This document shows positions 46,253-58,774 of a stretch of DNA of 64,000 bases, piece after piece. Source of the DNA: Lycium barbarum (Eukaryota > Streptophyta > Magnoliopsida > Solanales > Solanaceae); assembly GCF_019175385.1 (NCBI RefSeq), contig NC_083348.1, positions 201,001-265,000 of the forward strand. The letters are read 5' to 3'. Position 1 is the stretch's first letter, and each line of letters begins with the position of its first letter. A program made the position numbers and the translations under genes. Under the pieces are notes generated by a model. That model did no database searches and was not told the origin of the DNA. It saw only the letters and a program-made list of their open reading frames with translations.

Positions 46253-46865
46253 TGGTTTCTGGTTCACAAATCATAAACCTTCAATAGAATCAGAAGATGT
46301 TGACTTATTGACAATATTGTATTATGTCAACCCCACAATATATGTCCTTTGTGGTATTGACATGGTATGCCTTTGGTGGTATTGATATGTTAGTTAGTGA
46401 AATATTCACATAAGTAGTTCCGTCTTGGTAAGGACTAGTTGTTTGAACTACTAATTTGATGAGATTGATCGTATGTCTTTCATTATAGGTCTTGTTCATT
46501 AATTTCGTGAACGGATGTCACTTGAAAGGTTGTGAATTTTCATGATAAAATGTATGTGTTGAGAGACAACTCTTTGAAAAGACAAGATGGTTCATTGAAT
46601 ATATAAATTCATTGGTTTATAAATCGAAGAACCAATTGATGATAATGATAAAAATCAGCAATAGGTTAGATTTTCACATCGGTGAATGTGCTATTACATG
46701 GATATTTGAAGAAGTAGACTTAAAAGAAGTGGAATGGCTGAGAATTTTTTTATTTTTTTTAAAGGTTGTGGCCACAACTGATGTCAACATCCACGGGTAT
46801 CATGATGTCACTTTAAGTGTAGTCAGCAGTCTGCGATATATCCTATTTTATAAGTTTATTTTGCG

Positions 46866-47126
46866 TTATAATAAATATCCCACAGTTATTGAGGGCAATA
46901 ATGATGCAAATTGAATCACTGGGTCAACCGAAATAAAATCCACAAGTGGATATGTTGTTACCATTAATGGAGGAGCGGTGTCTTGGAAATTGTCCAAACA
47001 AACTTGGATCGCCTGCTCCATAATGTAGTCTAAGTTCATAACTTTAGACATGATCGGTGAAGAAGTTGAATAGCTACAGATTTTTTTTTTTTGAAAGATA
47101 TTCCATTCTGGCCCAAACCATTGGTA
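46866..47126 (+). pseudogene. Copia RNase H remnant (P2), C-terminus deleted
   Basis: VIEGNNDAN, stop, STSGYVVTINGGAVSWKLSK and following block. The sequence then jumps at 47127 (ttggtaccgacatatg) to what is 18955 in P1, deleting the DSQA and DPLTKGL blocks. Confidence 0.8.
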
Positions 47127-47258
47127 CCGACATATGTTCACTACGGAAAGTTCAAAGGAAAAGCTACTTATCCAGATGCAATTAATCTTTACTTGTAAAT
47201 CACATACTTATCCGTATATTTCTTGATCATAGAGCCATTCTCCATTCATGTGGGGGAT

Positions 47259-47695
47259 TGTTAGGATTTTCTTGAATAGGTGTGAATGGGAAAAGAATAG
47301 TTGTGACTTTTCTTATAAGGCACAATGACACATGTTCATACTATCCTTTGTTGGCTATAATACTTAGTCATTCTATCAGATTTTTACTTACGAAAATTAT
47401 GATTGCCTTCTTCTTTCTTCTTGCACAATAAAAATTCTAGTGTGATTTACAGCCTTTGAGTGGTTCGCCGTTCACCAGGGTTTATGGTACCGTTACGCTG
47501 GTGAGTTAATTCGTTCTATCCTGGGAGGATATATTCCGTAACCTCGGGTACTTGAGGGGAATAATTTCCTTAAGAAAACACTGTGAATTCAGTGGGCTCG
47601 AATTTATTTTCCTTTCTTTTCAGATTCCGCATTAGATTGTTTCCTCTCTTTGTAGATTATGTTTTAGATTATTTTTTGAATACAAATTGACAACA
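47259..47695 (+). repeat. 3' LTR of copia relic P2
   Basis: 437 bp, directly after the purine tract catgtggggga, ending TTGACAACA before GTTTT. Confidence 0.9.
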
Positions 47696-47700
47696 GTTTT

Positions 47701-48601
47701 TCATTATGTTTGATATTTAAGTGATAATAAAAAAAATAAGAGACCTACTATCTTTATATATCTTTCTAAAATCAGTGGTAGATTTGTCTATCTCTTTTAT
47801 TGAATTTCACACTAGAATGAAGGTGGAGAAGATAAAAGTCCTCATGCTTTTTAGGACAAGTATAGCGTGACAAACTATATCTCAAGTAAGGAAACAAGTA
47901 CGTACATGCCTGCTACTATTAATTTGCGTGAGAGAAAATTGGCGTTTATGAAGTTAAATTTGTACTTATTTAATTTCTATTTCATAGCTTAACAAACTAC
48001 GGTTTTTTAAATATTGATGCAGTTGCGATTTTTATACCCTTAGCTGTTTTATTAATTTTGATAAGAAGATACTGGAAAAAGACACAACTGGAATAATACA
48101 CATTATGATTAAAAAATTATATCCTATTAGGAACTTAACTCAGGGTACTTACATTAAGATAAAACATTGTAGTTTATCAGGAACTTGACTCACGGTAATC
48201 CTATTAAGAACCTAATTCACCGTAATAAATTCTTAATATAAACCACAATCTTTTCCAATGATTAATCTCCTTATCAGACATATAAACACGTGGCTTTAGA
48301 TGAATAACCAAAGCTTGGAATTGACAATTACGCGGCCTGTGTGTCGAGCTCTAATATTGGCATCTAAGGTTGGTTATGTTTTGTTTTCAATTTTATCTTC
48401 TGCTTAAAGTTCTAGCTTTCATGTAAAACTTTTTTTTCTTTTTCCCTTTCAGTGTGGAAATAACACAAGATTGGTAGAAGAAATAACAATCTGCCTTTAA
48501 ATAATGTTTTCGGATAATTCTTGAATTAGATGGAATTCGGTCAGGTAACTCAGTAATTATATATCTACCTTAAGTAAATTAATCATGCATTTTTGCAGGT
48601 T
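47701..48601. other. Non-genic flank between P2 and the B solo LTR
   Basis: Near-identical repeat of 19524-20425. No gene is recognised. Confidence 0.75.
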
Positions 48602-48606
48602 CATAC

Positions 48607-49301
48607 TGTTTACCCCGAATTTGGGAAATCAATTGAATTTGTATGCGGGTATAGGATATGTGCTTGGATCTTGATGTATGTTTGATAGTGGAAAATAAGC
48701 GTGTGAGTATTTAGTAATAAAACGGCTAATAACGATAATTTGCTTGATTAGCTATGGACATGAACATTTAGAAGCTATGTTCAATACTTAATGGAAGAAG
48801 CACAATATAAATGGAAACAAATGGCCTTGGCCGGATCAGATATTGAGAGAGAGAGATTGTGTATATGAGCTCTTTTATTATAAATGTTCTTGGAAAGTAA
48901 AGAAGCCAACTCTTACAAAGGAGGGGGATGTGCTCTATTTATAGTCGTGCCTCTTCCCATGCAAATGATTAGAATAATAATAATAAAAAGGACAGTTATG
49001 AGCAGATTTGGTGGGATTAGGTTGGCCGTACGATCTGACACACGCATGGTTGGTGGTTGACCATGGCAGGACGCTACTGGTGTTGGCCCGTGTGCAACGG
49101 CCATATCCGGACCAACGGCCCGGATACTCGGGGTAACGACCTCGACTGATCCGGTGACGAAGAAGCCGGGCCAAATCACGCCTCCGCTTAGCTCCGGTCC
49201 AAGCGTTCCCCTGGTTCAGAACTTATGTACGCTCCCGTCCTCTTCTTCCTTCGGTTCTTCGTTTATCCGGTTTGACTCATATCCGATTTTTACCGTATAC
49301 A
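48607..49301 (-). repeat. Solo LTR of family B
   Basis: 695 bp, + strand TGTTTACCCC to CCGTATACA, with TSD CATAC on both sides (48602-48606 and 49302-49306). The left flank is the same as that of element B in unit 1. It is what remains after LTR-LTR recombination of the B insertion in unit 2. Confidence 0.93.
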
Positions 49302-49306
49302 CATAC

Positions 49307-51537
49307 AATATTAGGTAATTATAATATAATCGTAGTAATTTCATCATTTAAAGGAATGTAATATCATGGAAATCACTACTTCACAGTGATTTCTTTTTCT
49401 TGTATATAATATTTTTTAATCTATCTACATATATTAAAAGCACGAATAATTTTTGCTAAATGTTGAACGATGAAAATATCCTCTAAATGTTGATCGACTT
49501 GTGTACCCTTAATTAATTTCATTAATTTTTCACTAGAAGTCGTAAGAAAAGGATATATCTGGAATAAAATGTTTAAAACTTTGTATTGGACTGAGAATCC
49601 TTTTCTTAATCATTCTAGAGTCCAATTTCAAATTTTCTACCGTTTCAAATACTATGTCCTATCGTCTCTTGAAGTTATACCAATTCTACGGGGATGAGAA
49701 TGCTTTAAACTTCCTATTACTTTTATATATAGGGTTTCATTAGCTTAAACTGGATTTCCCCTATATATTAATGTCATATGCCGCTATCTAATGTCTTTCT
49801 TTTCTTTTCTTTTTCCTCTTACTTTTAGGATTAGATATGACTGTGATTCCTATCCACTACTATGCATCTGATCAAATTGCACATAACATCCAAGTTTTTG
49901 TCTCTTGAGATTTTGGGTTTTGTTTTATTTTTCTCCTTTTAATGATGATATGATTAAGTATAGATAAACGATGATGTTTTGTGTTTATTCTACCTTTAAT
50001 TATTAGAATTTTCTGATTCATGTTATGGTTTGCGGTTAACTAGATAAATGATGATATTGTAAGCTTCTGTTACCCTGTTTACTGATTTTTATTATTAGCC
50101 CACGTATTAATAGGAGCTTATAGGTTTACTGAAGTGTATTACATCATTATATGAGGTTTACTGATCTTTGTAATGCAAGCCGCTGGTGCGAATTTTGGCC
50201 AAGTATTGAATATTTCGGGGATAATTTCTTCTTAAGAACGGGTTCTATAGTTTTTATACTTTAAGATCGGTTCATTCTTCTTTTAACGGAAGGATTTATC
50301 TTGATTATTGAATTTTGTTTTCTCCTTATTTTGTATCTATATGTTGTGCTATTTCATTAGGGGTATCTCAAAAATCCCATAAGCTCTTGGGACATTCACA
50401 AAGAGATCAACATATATCAAATATGGTCTTTCTGACAGTCGAAGTGAGCAAGAGACATCTTTCTCAAGGTCAACTCGGTCGCAATGTAGCCGGACACTTC
50501 TTGATAATCAAATATTTCAAGAAGATGCATAATCCTCGCTCAAGAGATACACCACTTTGCTCTTGATTGAAGAAACAAGAAGGAGAGGTCAAGAGAAGTT
50601 ATTCCATATGATCGATTTGAAGTACACCACTGCCCTTTTTTTTTTTTTCGGGAGATCAAATATCTTGAAGAAAGGTCTCTCTTTGCATATATTAATCTTC
50701 GTGGCAATTTTAAGTTGCATTTTACAGTTTTAGAGTAAGGGTTGATGTCAAATTATTGGGGAAAGTAAGTTGGACTTAGGGAATGAATATTGTATACCAT
50801 AATGAAGAGTATCTTGTAATTACTGTTGTACGAAAGAAAGATTATTGTAATACCATAATTAAGGATATATTTGTACCAAAGCTATATTTTTATCCATTTC
50901 AGTAAACTTTCACATCATCCGAAGATTACTAATAGAAAAGAATACCATAGTTCGAAAATTACGATTAGAAAAGAATGCCATAGTCGAAAAATATGGTGGA
51001 AACTTGGTTTCTCAAGCAATACCTAAAATGACTTACAATTGTAAATTACACATGGAAAAGGACTTGTTGATGGATAAGAGACCTTATTGTCTGCAAATTT
51101 GGGTAAGACGACTTTTCAACAGTCTAGCTCACAAGAACATTTTTTTACTTCCTCCTGCTCTTTTGTGATGCAAAAGTTCTTGCTTGAACATATGATTAAA
51201 TTACTTATAATAATATACTCTTTTGCGACATCTCTTTTTCTCATAAAAAATTAAACTGCTTTTGATACAAAAGGTAGAAAGAAATAAATACCTTATAGAG
51301 CTATATTGAAACAGAAGAAAACATAATAATTCAAATATATCTAAAGAAAATTATCTTAAATAAAATTTTGCTATAACGTTTTAGTTTGATTAGTACTCTG
51401 AGGTTTTATGCCCTTTGAAGGTTATATTAATTTTTCAAAGAAGCAATTGAATGTTGGATAAAATTGTGATTTTACCTAATATTTAAAGTTTTAAAATAAC
51501 TAATTAATCGGACCTTTAAATTCGCATTGGTATGAAC
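49307..51537. other. AT-rich non-genic region with a possible Helitron 5' end
   Basis: No recognised gene; the 83-codon frame at 50315-50566 matches nothing. At 49420 the sequence A|TCTATCTACATATATTAAAAGCACG resembles the 5' start of plant Helitrons (TC after an A, then TATTAAAAGCACG). No 3' hairpin with CTRR was found. A T-run lies at 50638-50649. Confidence 0.45.
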
Positions 51538-51539
51538 TA

Positions 51540-51853
51540 CTCCCTCCATCTCAAAAATATTTATACTAAAAATACTTGTCTCAAAATATTGTCATTTTAT
51601 TTACCCAAGACAAAATTAAGTAGCTTTTTTTCATTTTACCCTTGTATCAATTACATCAATGGCTGATTTTGTGAGTTCACATACCAGCATTTAAGAGGTT
51701 TTATCATTAATGGAGTAAATATTTATTGAGAAGAGAGAACAAGATAAAATATGTTAAGAGGACAAAATAGCCAAAATGTGACCCTTATATATAATGCTTT
51801 CTTAATGGGCGTATAAATGAAAAATGCGACAAATAGTTTGAGACAGGAGAGAG
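51540..51853. mobile_element. Stowaway-like MITE, 314 bp
   Basis: Ends CTCCCTCCATCTCAAA and, on the other strand, CTCTCTCCTGTCTCAAA, flanked by TA at 51538-51539 and 51854-51855. AT-rich, non-coding. Typical of Tc1/mariner-derived Stowaway MITEs. Confidence 0.8.
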
Positions 51854-51855
51854 TA

Positions 51856-51934
51856 CAGTTCTAATTCCAAGCTTTATGACCAATTTTAGAGTCCAATAAA
51901 GAGCAAAAGAGAGCCGCCTAAAGTTTTGATCTGA

Positions 51935-51972
<38 letters not shown>

Positions 51973-52855
51973 ATATGGGTATGAAAAAGAAAAATTGGAG
52001 AGAGGATTCGAATCTTCACCAACAAAGTAAAAGTTCATATAGTCAACCCAACTAACTAAGCTACTAATATCCCAAAGTTTTTATCTTAATAACGACTTTG
52101 AGGAGTTTGATGTTGGCTGAATTCTCAAAATTTTGTTGAAGATAAGATAATTAATCTCTCTCTCTCCATCTATGATGCAATTGTTTCCCATCTTCTAAGC
52201 TGTGAGCTTTTAGTTGTCGGTTTCAGATTAAAATAAGGGTGTAAGGCTCTTTTTTCTTTAAATTATTTATTTCGTTAGACGATGCGTGCTTATTGCCTTA
52301 TTGGGTTGTCTTTATTTAGATAGAGTAAATATCATTTTGATTTAAAATTTTGCACGCCTGAGATTAATTTCGGGTTTGGAATTATAAAAATAGTTGGTAA
52401 AATTTACTTGACATGGCTTACATTATTACCTACTTATGGAATATAACTAAACTTTATAATAATTATATTTAGCAGCTAAAATATAACATATTTATTTTCT
52501 ATAGCTACCACCTTTTTACTACTCATCCGATAACTTCTCACACCCCTAAATTTAAGCAAAAAAAAAAAAATGTCCCTCTCTCCTATCCCCCTAAATACAC
52601 GCTGTTATGCCCAATATCCCTTAATTTCCTCCAATTTCAAATCAGTTTACAATAGTTTAACTTCCTTATTTATCTTTAATTAACTACTCATTAATTTCAC
52701 TCATAATTCAAATCTAATTCCCAAAAAAAGGTAAGATTCTATATTGATTTTTACGTTTCACCGGGTATTTAACTTATATTTTCGAGTTTGTTTTTTGTTT
52801 TTTCGTTTGAATCAGCAATGCAACCCTAAATTATTAATTATCACTGTTTGTTCTT

Positions 52856-52889
<34 letters not shown>

Positions 52890-52900
52890 TTCAAGTGATA
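51856..52900. other. Non-genic; microsatellite and upstream region of the Ulp1-like gene
   Basis: An (ATT)n microsatellite lies at about 51940-51970. Further right is an AT-rich region and a T-run of about 29 (52858-52886) ending in AG directly before attcaagtgatATGG. This could be the end of an intron in the 5' leader of the following gene. Confidence 0.5.
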
Positions 52901-55900
52901 TGGCTAAGAAAGCTTCTACTCCGATGAGGACTAGAGGTATAGAACCCAAATTTTCAATTCCTAATTTTTCTTTGGGAATTTCTCAACATGAAACTACCAT
53001 TGCAGGCTCTTATGCTGAGAATCGTTCAAAAAAATAATTAACGATCCTAAGCGTTCTGCTGATTATGTTGATTCCAAGAGTAAACAACAAGAAAAAGTGA
53101 AAAAGGTTTCTCAAATGGAGAAACAAAAGAAGAGAAATGCTGGTAATAATGTTGCTAATGTTAAGGCCAAAAAAATTGCTAAAACCAAACATAATGTCGA
53201 TGAGGATGATGATGGAGAGGTATATTTATGTTATATTTTCAGTATATTTAGTTTGTTTGTATTTTTTAGTTCAGTTATTACAGATATGTGACTTAACCAG
53301 ATCTATATTTTATGTGCATTTTAAGTATATTTTGTATTGTTATTTTTTTCACATGTTTCTTCAGTTAATTCGTGTCTATTGTTATTCACCATAACTGTAA
53401 TTTTTAAATTTTTTAAGTATATTTGTGTATATTTTGTTGACAGTTATTACAGATCTGTAATTTACATATTTAGTCAATATATGTCATTATATTTTCAGTA
53501 TATTCATATATATATTTATTGTTGAATTACATTATATTTTTTCATTGTCAATCACTGTTTTGTTGTATATTTGTATATATTTTTGGTTGACCCATTTTTT
53601 ACTTGATTGTGTTCACTGTTTTTTGTCAATCATATGTGTTTTTTGGCATGTTGTTTCAGGTATCTAAATTTCTAGTTATCAAGCACTGTGGCGCCATCTA
53701 CGTGTAGATACATGAATGGTGATGTAATGCAAGATATTAGAGGCAAACTAACAGACACACAGATGGATATGTTCAGGAATACTTCTTTTGGTAAATATCT
53801 CAAAATGCAGTAATTGGATGTATAAGCACAGATTTTTCGGTGCTTTATGGTCAAAGAACTTTGGGGCAACATATATAGGTGCTTTACCATTGAAATAAAT
53901 GGTAAAGTTCTGCGTTTCGACCTTAGAGAATTTGCACTGATCACTGGGTTAGATCGTGTCTCTGATGAAAATGATTAGGCTTATGGTTAAAGATTTTGGT
54001 AGAAATAATGAGAACCAACTGCCAGTTAAAAGACACAAGCTTATTGAGTGTTTCAACAAGACAGTTTGGGATGATAAAGAGGAGGACACAGTCAAGATGA
54101 CAATATTGTATTTCATAAATACGTGGGTACATTGTGGTGAGCCAAACTCAACAAACATATCAAAGATCCATTTTGATGTTGTAGAGGACGGGAGATATAA
54201 TGAGTATCCTTGGGGTAAAGAGTCATTTAGAGAGTTGGTTGTAAGCATCGGGCAGAAATATGCTGATTTTAAGAGATATTATAGGATTCATGGGTTGCCA
54301 CTTGCTATGCAAGTCTAGTTGTATGAATGTTGCTTAAAAGTCCCGTCCACCATTGCAGTTAAGACGGGGAATTTAGTTCCTAGAATTTTGAACTAGCGGA
54401 CTACGGAAGAAAAACCAGAATTCAAGAAATTGATGATGGCATGTTCAGAGACTACAAAAACCCGATAAACCAAATTTTTAACAAACTGAACAGTTATATT
54501 TGTTTGTGTCCTTTACTATTTAACTGTTTTCATATGTTTGTTTTTCATAGTATATTTTGACTATATTTATTAAGTAATGCATTTGTGATCAATATATTTT
54601 GACTATATTTTCCTCATATTTTAGTACGTTCCCAATGTAGATATATATGGTAATGTAGTTTCTATATTTTGTTGTTCACAATCTTGTAGATTTGAGGAAG
54701 TTGTGCCAACACCTGATGAGTTGGAGACTCTTAATTTGCCTCCTGTTACACATGATATACCAGACGTCAAACATGGAGTTGATGGTGTACATGGTACTGA
54801 TTTGGTGGACGATGATTACGATGATTTTAGTATCACACCACCACATCTATCCAGTGGCAAACAGCAACAAAGGAGTGCCAATTCTGATTCCCCGTGATGC
54901 AAGAAACGGACACAGTTTCCCATTTCTGTTTGTCCAACAACCATCACGGAAAGAATCTCAGATAAAAGGGACAAGGAAACCAGATGCACCTACAGCACCC
55001 GGAACAAATGAGTTTAAACTCATAAAGGAAGAGATTCAGATTTTCAAGAAAGAAGTAGGCGTTTTGTTTTCAATATGCTTTTGTTATTTCATATTGCTTG
55101 TGTCAAGTAATTAACAATTCTAATTCTTGTGTTTCAAAACTGTAGGTGTTTGAATACATGGATAACAACTTCAAAAAGTTGTTAGATGCATTAAAGAGCA
55201 AACAAGCACCAGATAAGGTAAAATTCAAAACTAAAAGTTATGTTCAATAAATAATTATAGGCATTAACAAGCCGGTTTCCTTTTTTATTAATAAGATATT
55301 TTTTTTAAGGTCGCTGATAGTAAAGCCCCGTCACATCAACATGATGTTGGCATACAACACTCACATGAGAAAAGCCAACATCATCATTTTGATAAAGGGA
55401 CACCAGCTGTCAATGACGTAGTCGATGACAATATGGTAAAAATGGAAATTATTAACTTATTAAGTTATTTTGATATATGTATTAGAAGACCATACTGATG
55501 GTGGGATTTCTCGAGGCAATCAAAGTGGCAGTGCAGTAAAGGTTTCAACCGAAGAGAATCAAGGTGGTGGTGCAACCTCCGCGCAGAGGAGTCATCCAGT
55601 GGTACTCATTTTTTCTTTCACTTTGCTATATTTGCAGTATATTTTCAAAGTACAAATCTTGCAATTATTTGTGTTTAGTATTATCTATAGTGTATTTACA
55701 TATATATATTTTCACCTAGTCATTTTTTAGTGTGTCCCATTTGCTGTATCTATTTGTGCTATATTTGTTATGATTGTGTTTATATATAATAGTAGTGCTA
55801 TATTTGTTTTGGATTGATATTTTAAGAGTTTGTTTTCATATATATTTTGGCTATATTTTAATTTTATTTTAATTATTATGTTCAATATTACTTATTCTGA

Positions 55901-58030
55901 CTTCTGTTGACTATATTTCAGATATTTTTTTTCCATATATTTTCACTATATTTAGATGAAACTTTAAAATTTTATAGCAGTGATGTATATGTGTATTTGT
56001 TTTACTGATGCCTGTAAATTTATTTGAACCATGTTTTTTATTGTTTTAAGTTGATGCAGTTGGGTTGCCAATTAATGATCCGGTTTCTGTTGTTGATGTG
56101 GATAAAGAAATGGGAGTAAAAGTGATGCACAAACAGATGAAGTGCCCATAACACCAATCCCTTTAAATTTTGTTGTAAGTACTGAAACTTGGCTTTTAAG
56201 TGCCAATCACATATCATTTTGATAAGCAATAATTGACAAACACCAGTCGTTTTTTGTTTGTTTTTTATTTCAGCAATCTCAGTAATCTAGTGATATGGAG
56301 AATGCTAATGCTGAATTTACCGCATCAGAGGAAATGATAGCGGAATTGCTAGTCAACTATCCTTTAGCATCTGTTATTCCTCTCGGTGTTCCTCCAGTAC
56401 CACGCGATGATCAAGCCGATTTGTCAAGTTTAAGGACCCCTCAAAATCCGGACGATAAACGGGTAACGATCTCAGTGAATGATTCGTGATTCTCAGATAC
56501 CAACCCAACTTGATGTACAACTAACAACTGGACAAAGTTGAACTAATGAAACTGAACGACAAGTTGGAGTACAACCGATCGTTGGCCATAGTTCAAGTGA
56601 TGAAATTGGACAACAAGTTCCTGTACAACCAAATGCGGCTCAAAGCTCAAGTGATGAGACTGCAAAACTTTCAAACCCTGAAACACAAATCATTGTCCAT
56701 CCATGGGCTGCTCGAGAAAGGAAACCAAGCAAATATAACCTGTCCCTTTACTGTCCCAATTTCAGCTCAGCGGGTTCTTCTGCCAAAAATATCAGTCCTT
56801 GCATTTATCAGAAAAACACCCATTTGTTGAGCACCCTATCAATGCCCCGTTAGATACTTCGTTTCTTCAAGAATATCAAAAGTGGCTTGAGAAGGAGCTA
56901 TTGAAATCGCATGATAAAAAGTAATTGTTTTCACAACTTATTTTTTTAGTTTTTCAAAAATCAATTCTTAATAAACTTAACGTATGTTCTCTCCATTGTT
57001 GATATACAAGAAACCCAAGGAAATTGATTACAGAAAGAACGAGGAAGGACTGGATCCTGCTAATGCCGAACTTCAGTTACATTTAGGCGTTACAGCCGTA
57101 TCCGACATAAACTGGTTCTACTTGTTATCTATGGATGGGAAAATTTGGACTGATGAGGTTTGATGTCTTTCTGCTTTTTATCTAAGTTTTTTATGTTTTA
57201 TAATAGCATTATAGTGTGATGTATCTAGAGTATATTTTTACTATATTTGACATGTATATAGATCACAATTCTGTACTTACATTATTACTGGATTGTATTT
57301 TAAATATATTCATCATTATATTTGCACTATATTTAATATAGAGACATTAATTTATTAGTTGAGTATAGTACTGATTAAGTACAGAATTGTATTTTTGCTA
57401 TATTTAACAGTATATTTCACTACATATAATATATATACAACAATATTTATATTGAACATAGTACTGATTATAGTCACTGAATTGATGTTTTTATAGCATA
57501 TTGATGTTATTTTCTACTATCTACGCAAGAAGGGAAAGTATGACAATAACAATAATTACAGATTTACCACTGTCAGCTGTATTTTTCACACTTTAGTTGC
57601 TGAAATTTACACATCTTGGGAAAACCCCGATTCGTCTAGAAGTGTCTCCAGTAAGGAAGATAAACTGTGTGAGTACATTAACGGGCACAGGCTGTTGGCT
57701 AATGTACCATAGTATATTGTTGACAACGTATTAATTCCTGTCAATGTAAAAGAGGAAAATAACTGGATTTTGGTTGTGATATCATTCATTGACAGGTGTG
57801 CTCTCATCCTTTGAAAAAATCATTCAGTTTTCTACAAATTTTATATGTTTGTTGTTATCGTATTTTTTCTTTTTACAAACAGGTGCTTGTACGTATACAA
57901 CTCATACCAAGCTACAGGGCATGATGCTTTCGTTAGAGCCAAAATGAAAATGTTGGCTACTCTTGTGACACACAGTCTACAAATGACTGATTTCTATGTG
58001 ATAGAACCCAACAAGCACAAGGCCTTTTTG
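52901..58030 (+). pseudogene. Multi-exon DUF1985 / Ulp1-like protease gene, MULE-associated type, broken
   Basis: The domain order (basic N-terminus, DUF1985, linker, C48/Ulp1-like C-terminus) is that of the ULP-like genes spread by Mutator-like elements in plants. N-terminal exon 52901-53219 (KAKKIAKTKH, acidic DEDDDGE), frameshifted in an A-run near 53030. DUF1985 at 53661-54465: FALITGLDRVSDEND, FINTWVHCGE, then VVEDGRYNEYPWGKESFREL and YRIHGLPLAMQV. Linker exons from 54690: VTHDIPDVKHGVDGVHG; FKLIKEEIQIFKKEV; YMDNNFKKLLDALKSKQAP. Ulp1-like part 57010-58030 with introns 57158-57496 and 57796-57882: IDVIFYYLRKK, VDNVLIPVNVKEENNWILVV, YVYNSYQA. The usual catalytic His before Trp is Asn, and the Asp in VYDS is Asn. 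A stop at 57709 and many others show decay. No terminal inverted repeats could be paired. Element E truncates the 3' end. Confidence 0.72.
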
Positions 58031-58760
58031 AAGAAGTCAAGCAAGAGAACTTCAAGAGTTGCAAGTCTTGTTCATGAAAAAAGATGTCGTGGAGGAGATT
58101 GGAGAGAACACTTCGCGGATTTACAACGTTTGGGAGTTGGCATTGGAAGAGTTGCAAAGTGGTTAGAAGCGCAAAATGGCTAAAAGTGCAACTATGGGGA
58201 TAAGATTGCAATAGGAGGTCATACTTGCAAGTTATGGGGTTAGAATGACAATTGGAGGTCATAATTGCAATTTATGAGGCCTTGGATGCAATTGAAGACC
58301 CATGTGGATATTTTTGCAAAAGAGTCACTTTAGGGCCTTTTGGTGTAATAGGCATTAGTATAAATAGTTCTTTTCATCCATTTAGAAGACTTAGCTTGAA
58401 TATTGTGTGAAATCAACTATTGAGAGAATTTAGTTAATAGATAGATTGTTTGGTTACCTACACTAAGTGTGATTTCATTGTTGCAAAGTGAATTTGCTTA
58501 TCCATTGAATTCATCGAGATTGCTCATTTGTGGTTTCCAATTGAGTCTTCTAATTGATTCAAATTGCTTCGTTTCTTTTGGTTGAATATATTCACAATAG
58601 GAGGGTCTAAGTTTCATATACTTAGATTTGCCTATAGGATTCATTACTAATTGGGTCAAGTATCTATCACCTATTCTCCTTAATCCCCAATTCTTCATCT
58701 ATCTTTTGTTTTCTTTATTTTTGTTTAATTCCTAGAGTTTCCTTAGGTTGAATCTTATCA
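58031..58760 (+). repeat. 5' LTR of element E (left edge uncertain)
   Basis: Ends CTTATCA two bases before the primer site. A TATA box (AGTATAAATAG) lies near 58357-58367. The start is placed where Ulp1-like coding sense ends (TGAAGAAGTC near 58031); this edge is a guess within about 80 bp. Confidence 0.5.
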
Positions 58761-58762
58761 TT

Positions 58763-58774
58763 TGGTATCAGAGC
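58763..58774 (+). other. Primer-binding site of element E
   Basis: TGGTATCAGAGC, the standard plant retrotransposon site complementary to the 3' end of initiator methionine tRNA. Confidence 0.9.

Larger units (their letters stand above)
42569..47695 (+). mobile_element. Copia relic P2, both LTRs present
   Basis: 5' LTR 42569-43008, 3' LTR 47259-47695 and TSD GTTTT on both sides (42564-42568 and 47696-47700). The leader (43009-43670) resembles that of copia C (blocks ggagactaaaa, tttctactcc, tttgaagatataaaa). Only integrase and RNase H remnants are recognisable. The large non-coding interior suggests a long-dead or non-autonomous derivative. Confidence 0.88.
34038..49301. repeat. Segmental tandem duplication, unit 2
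   Basis: Begins with the A-type aORF promoter (aligned to 13642) and runs through the A LTR, flank, relic P and the B solo LTR. It differs from unit 1 by the copia C insertion, an extra block of about 205 bp (35396-35604), the retained 41955-44316 segment, loss of 18220-18955, and collapse of B to a solo LTR. Confidence 0.85.

Noticed and set aside
50315..50566. 83-codon open frame in the unique AT-rich region
   Set aside because: No recognisable motif, no neighbouring gene signals, and a length expected by chance.
58763..58774. tRNA gene near the Met-type primer site
   Set aside because: Only the 12-base complement of the tRNA 3' end is present; there is no cloverleaf.
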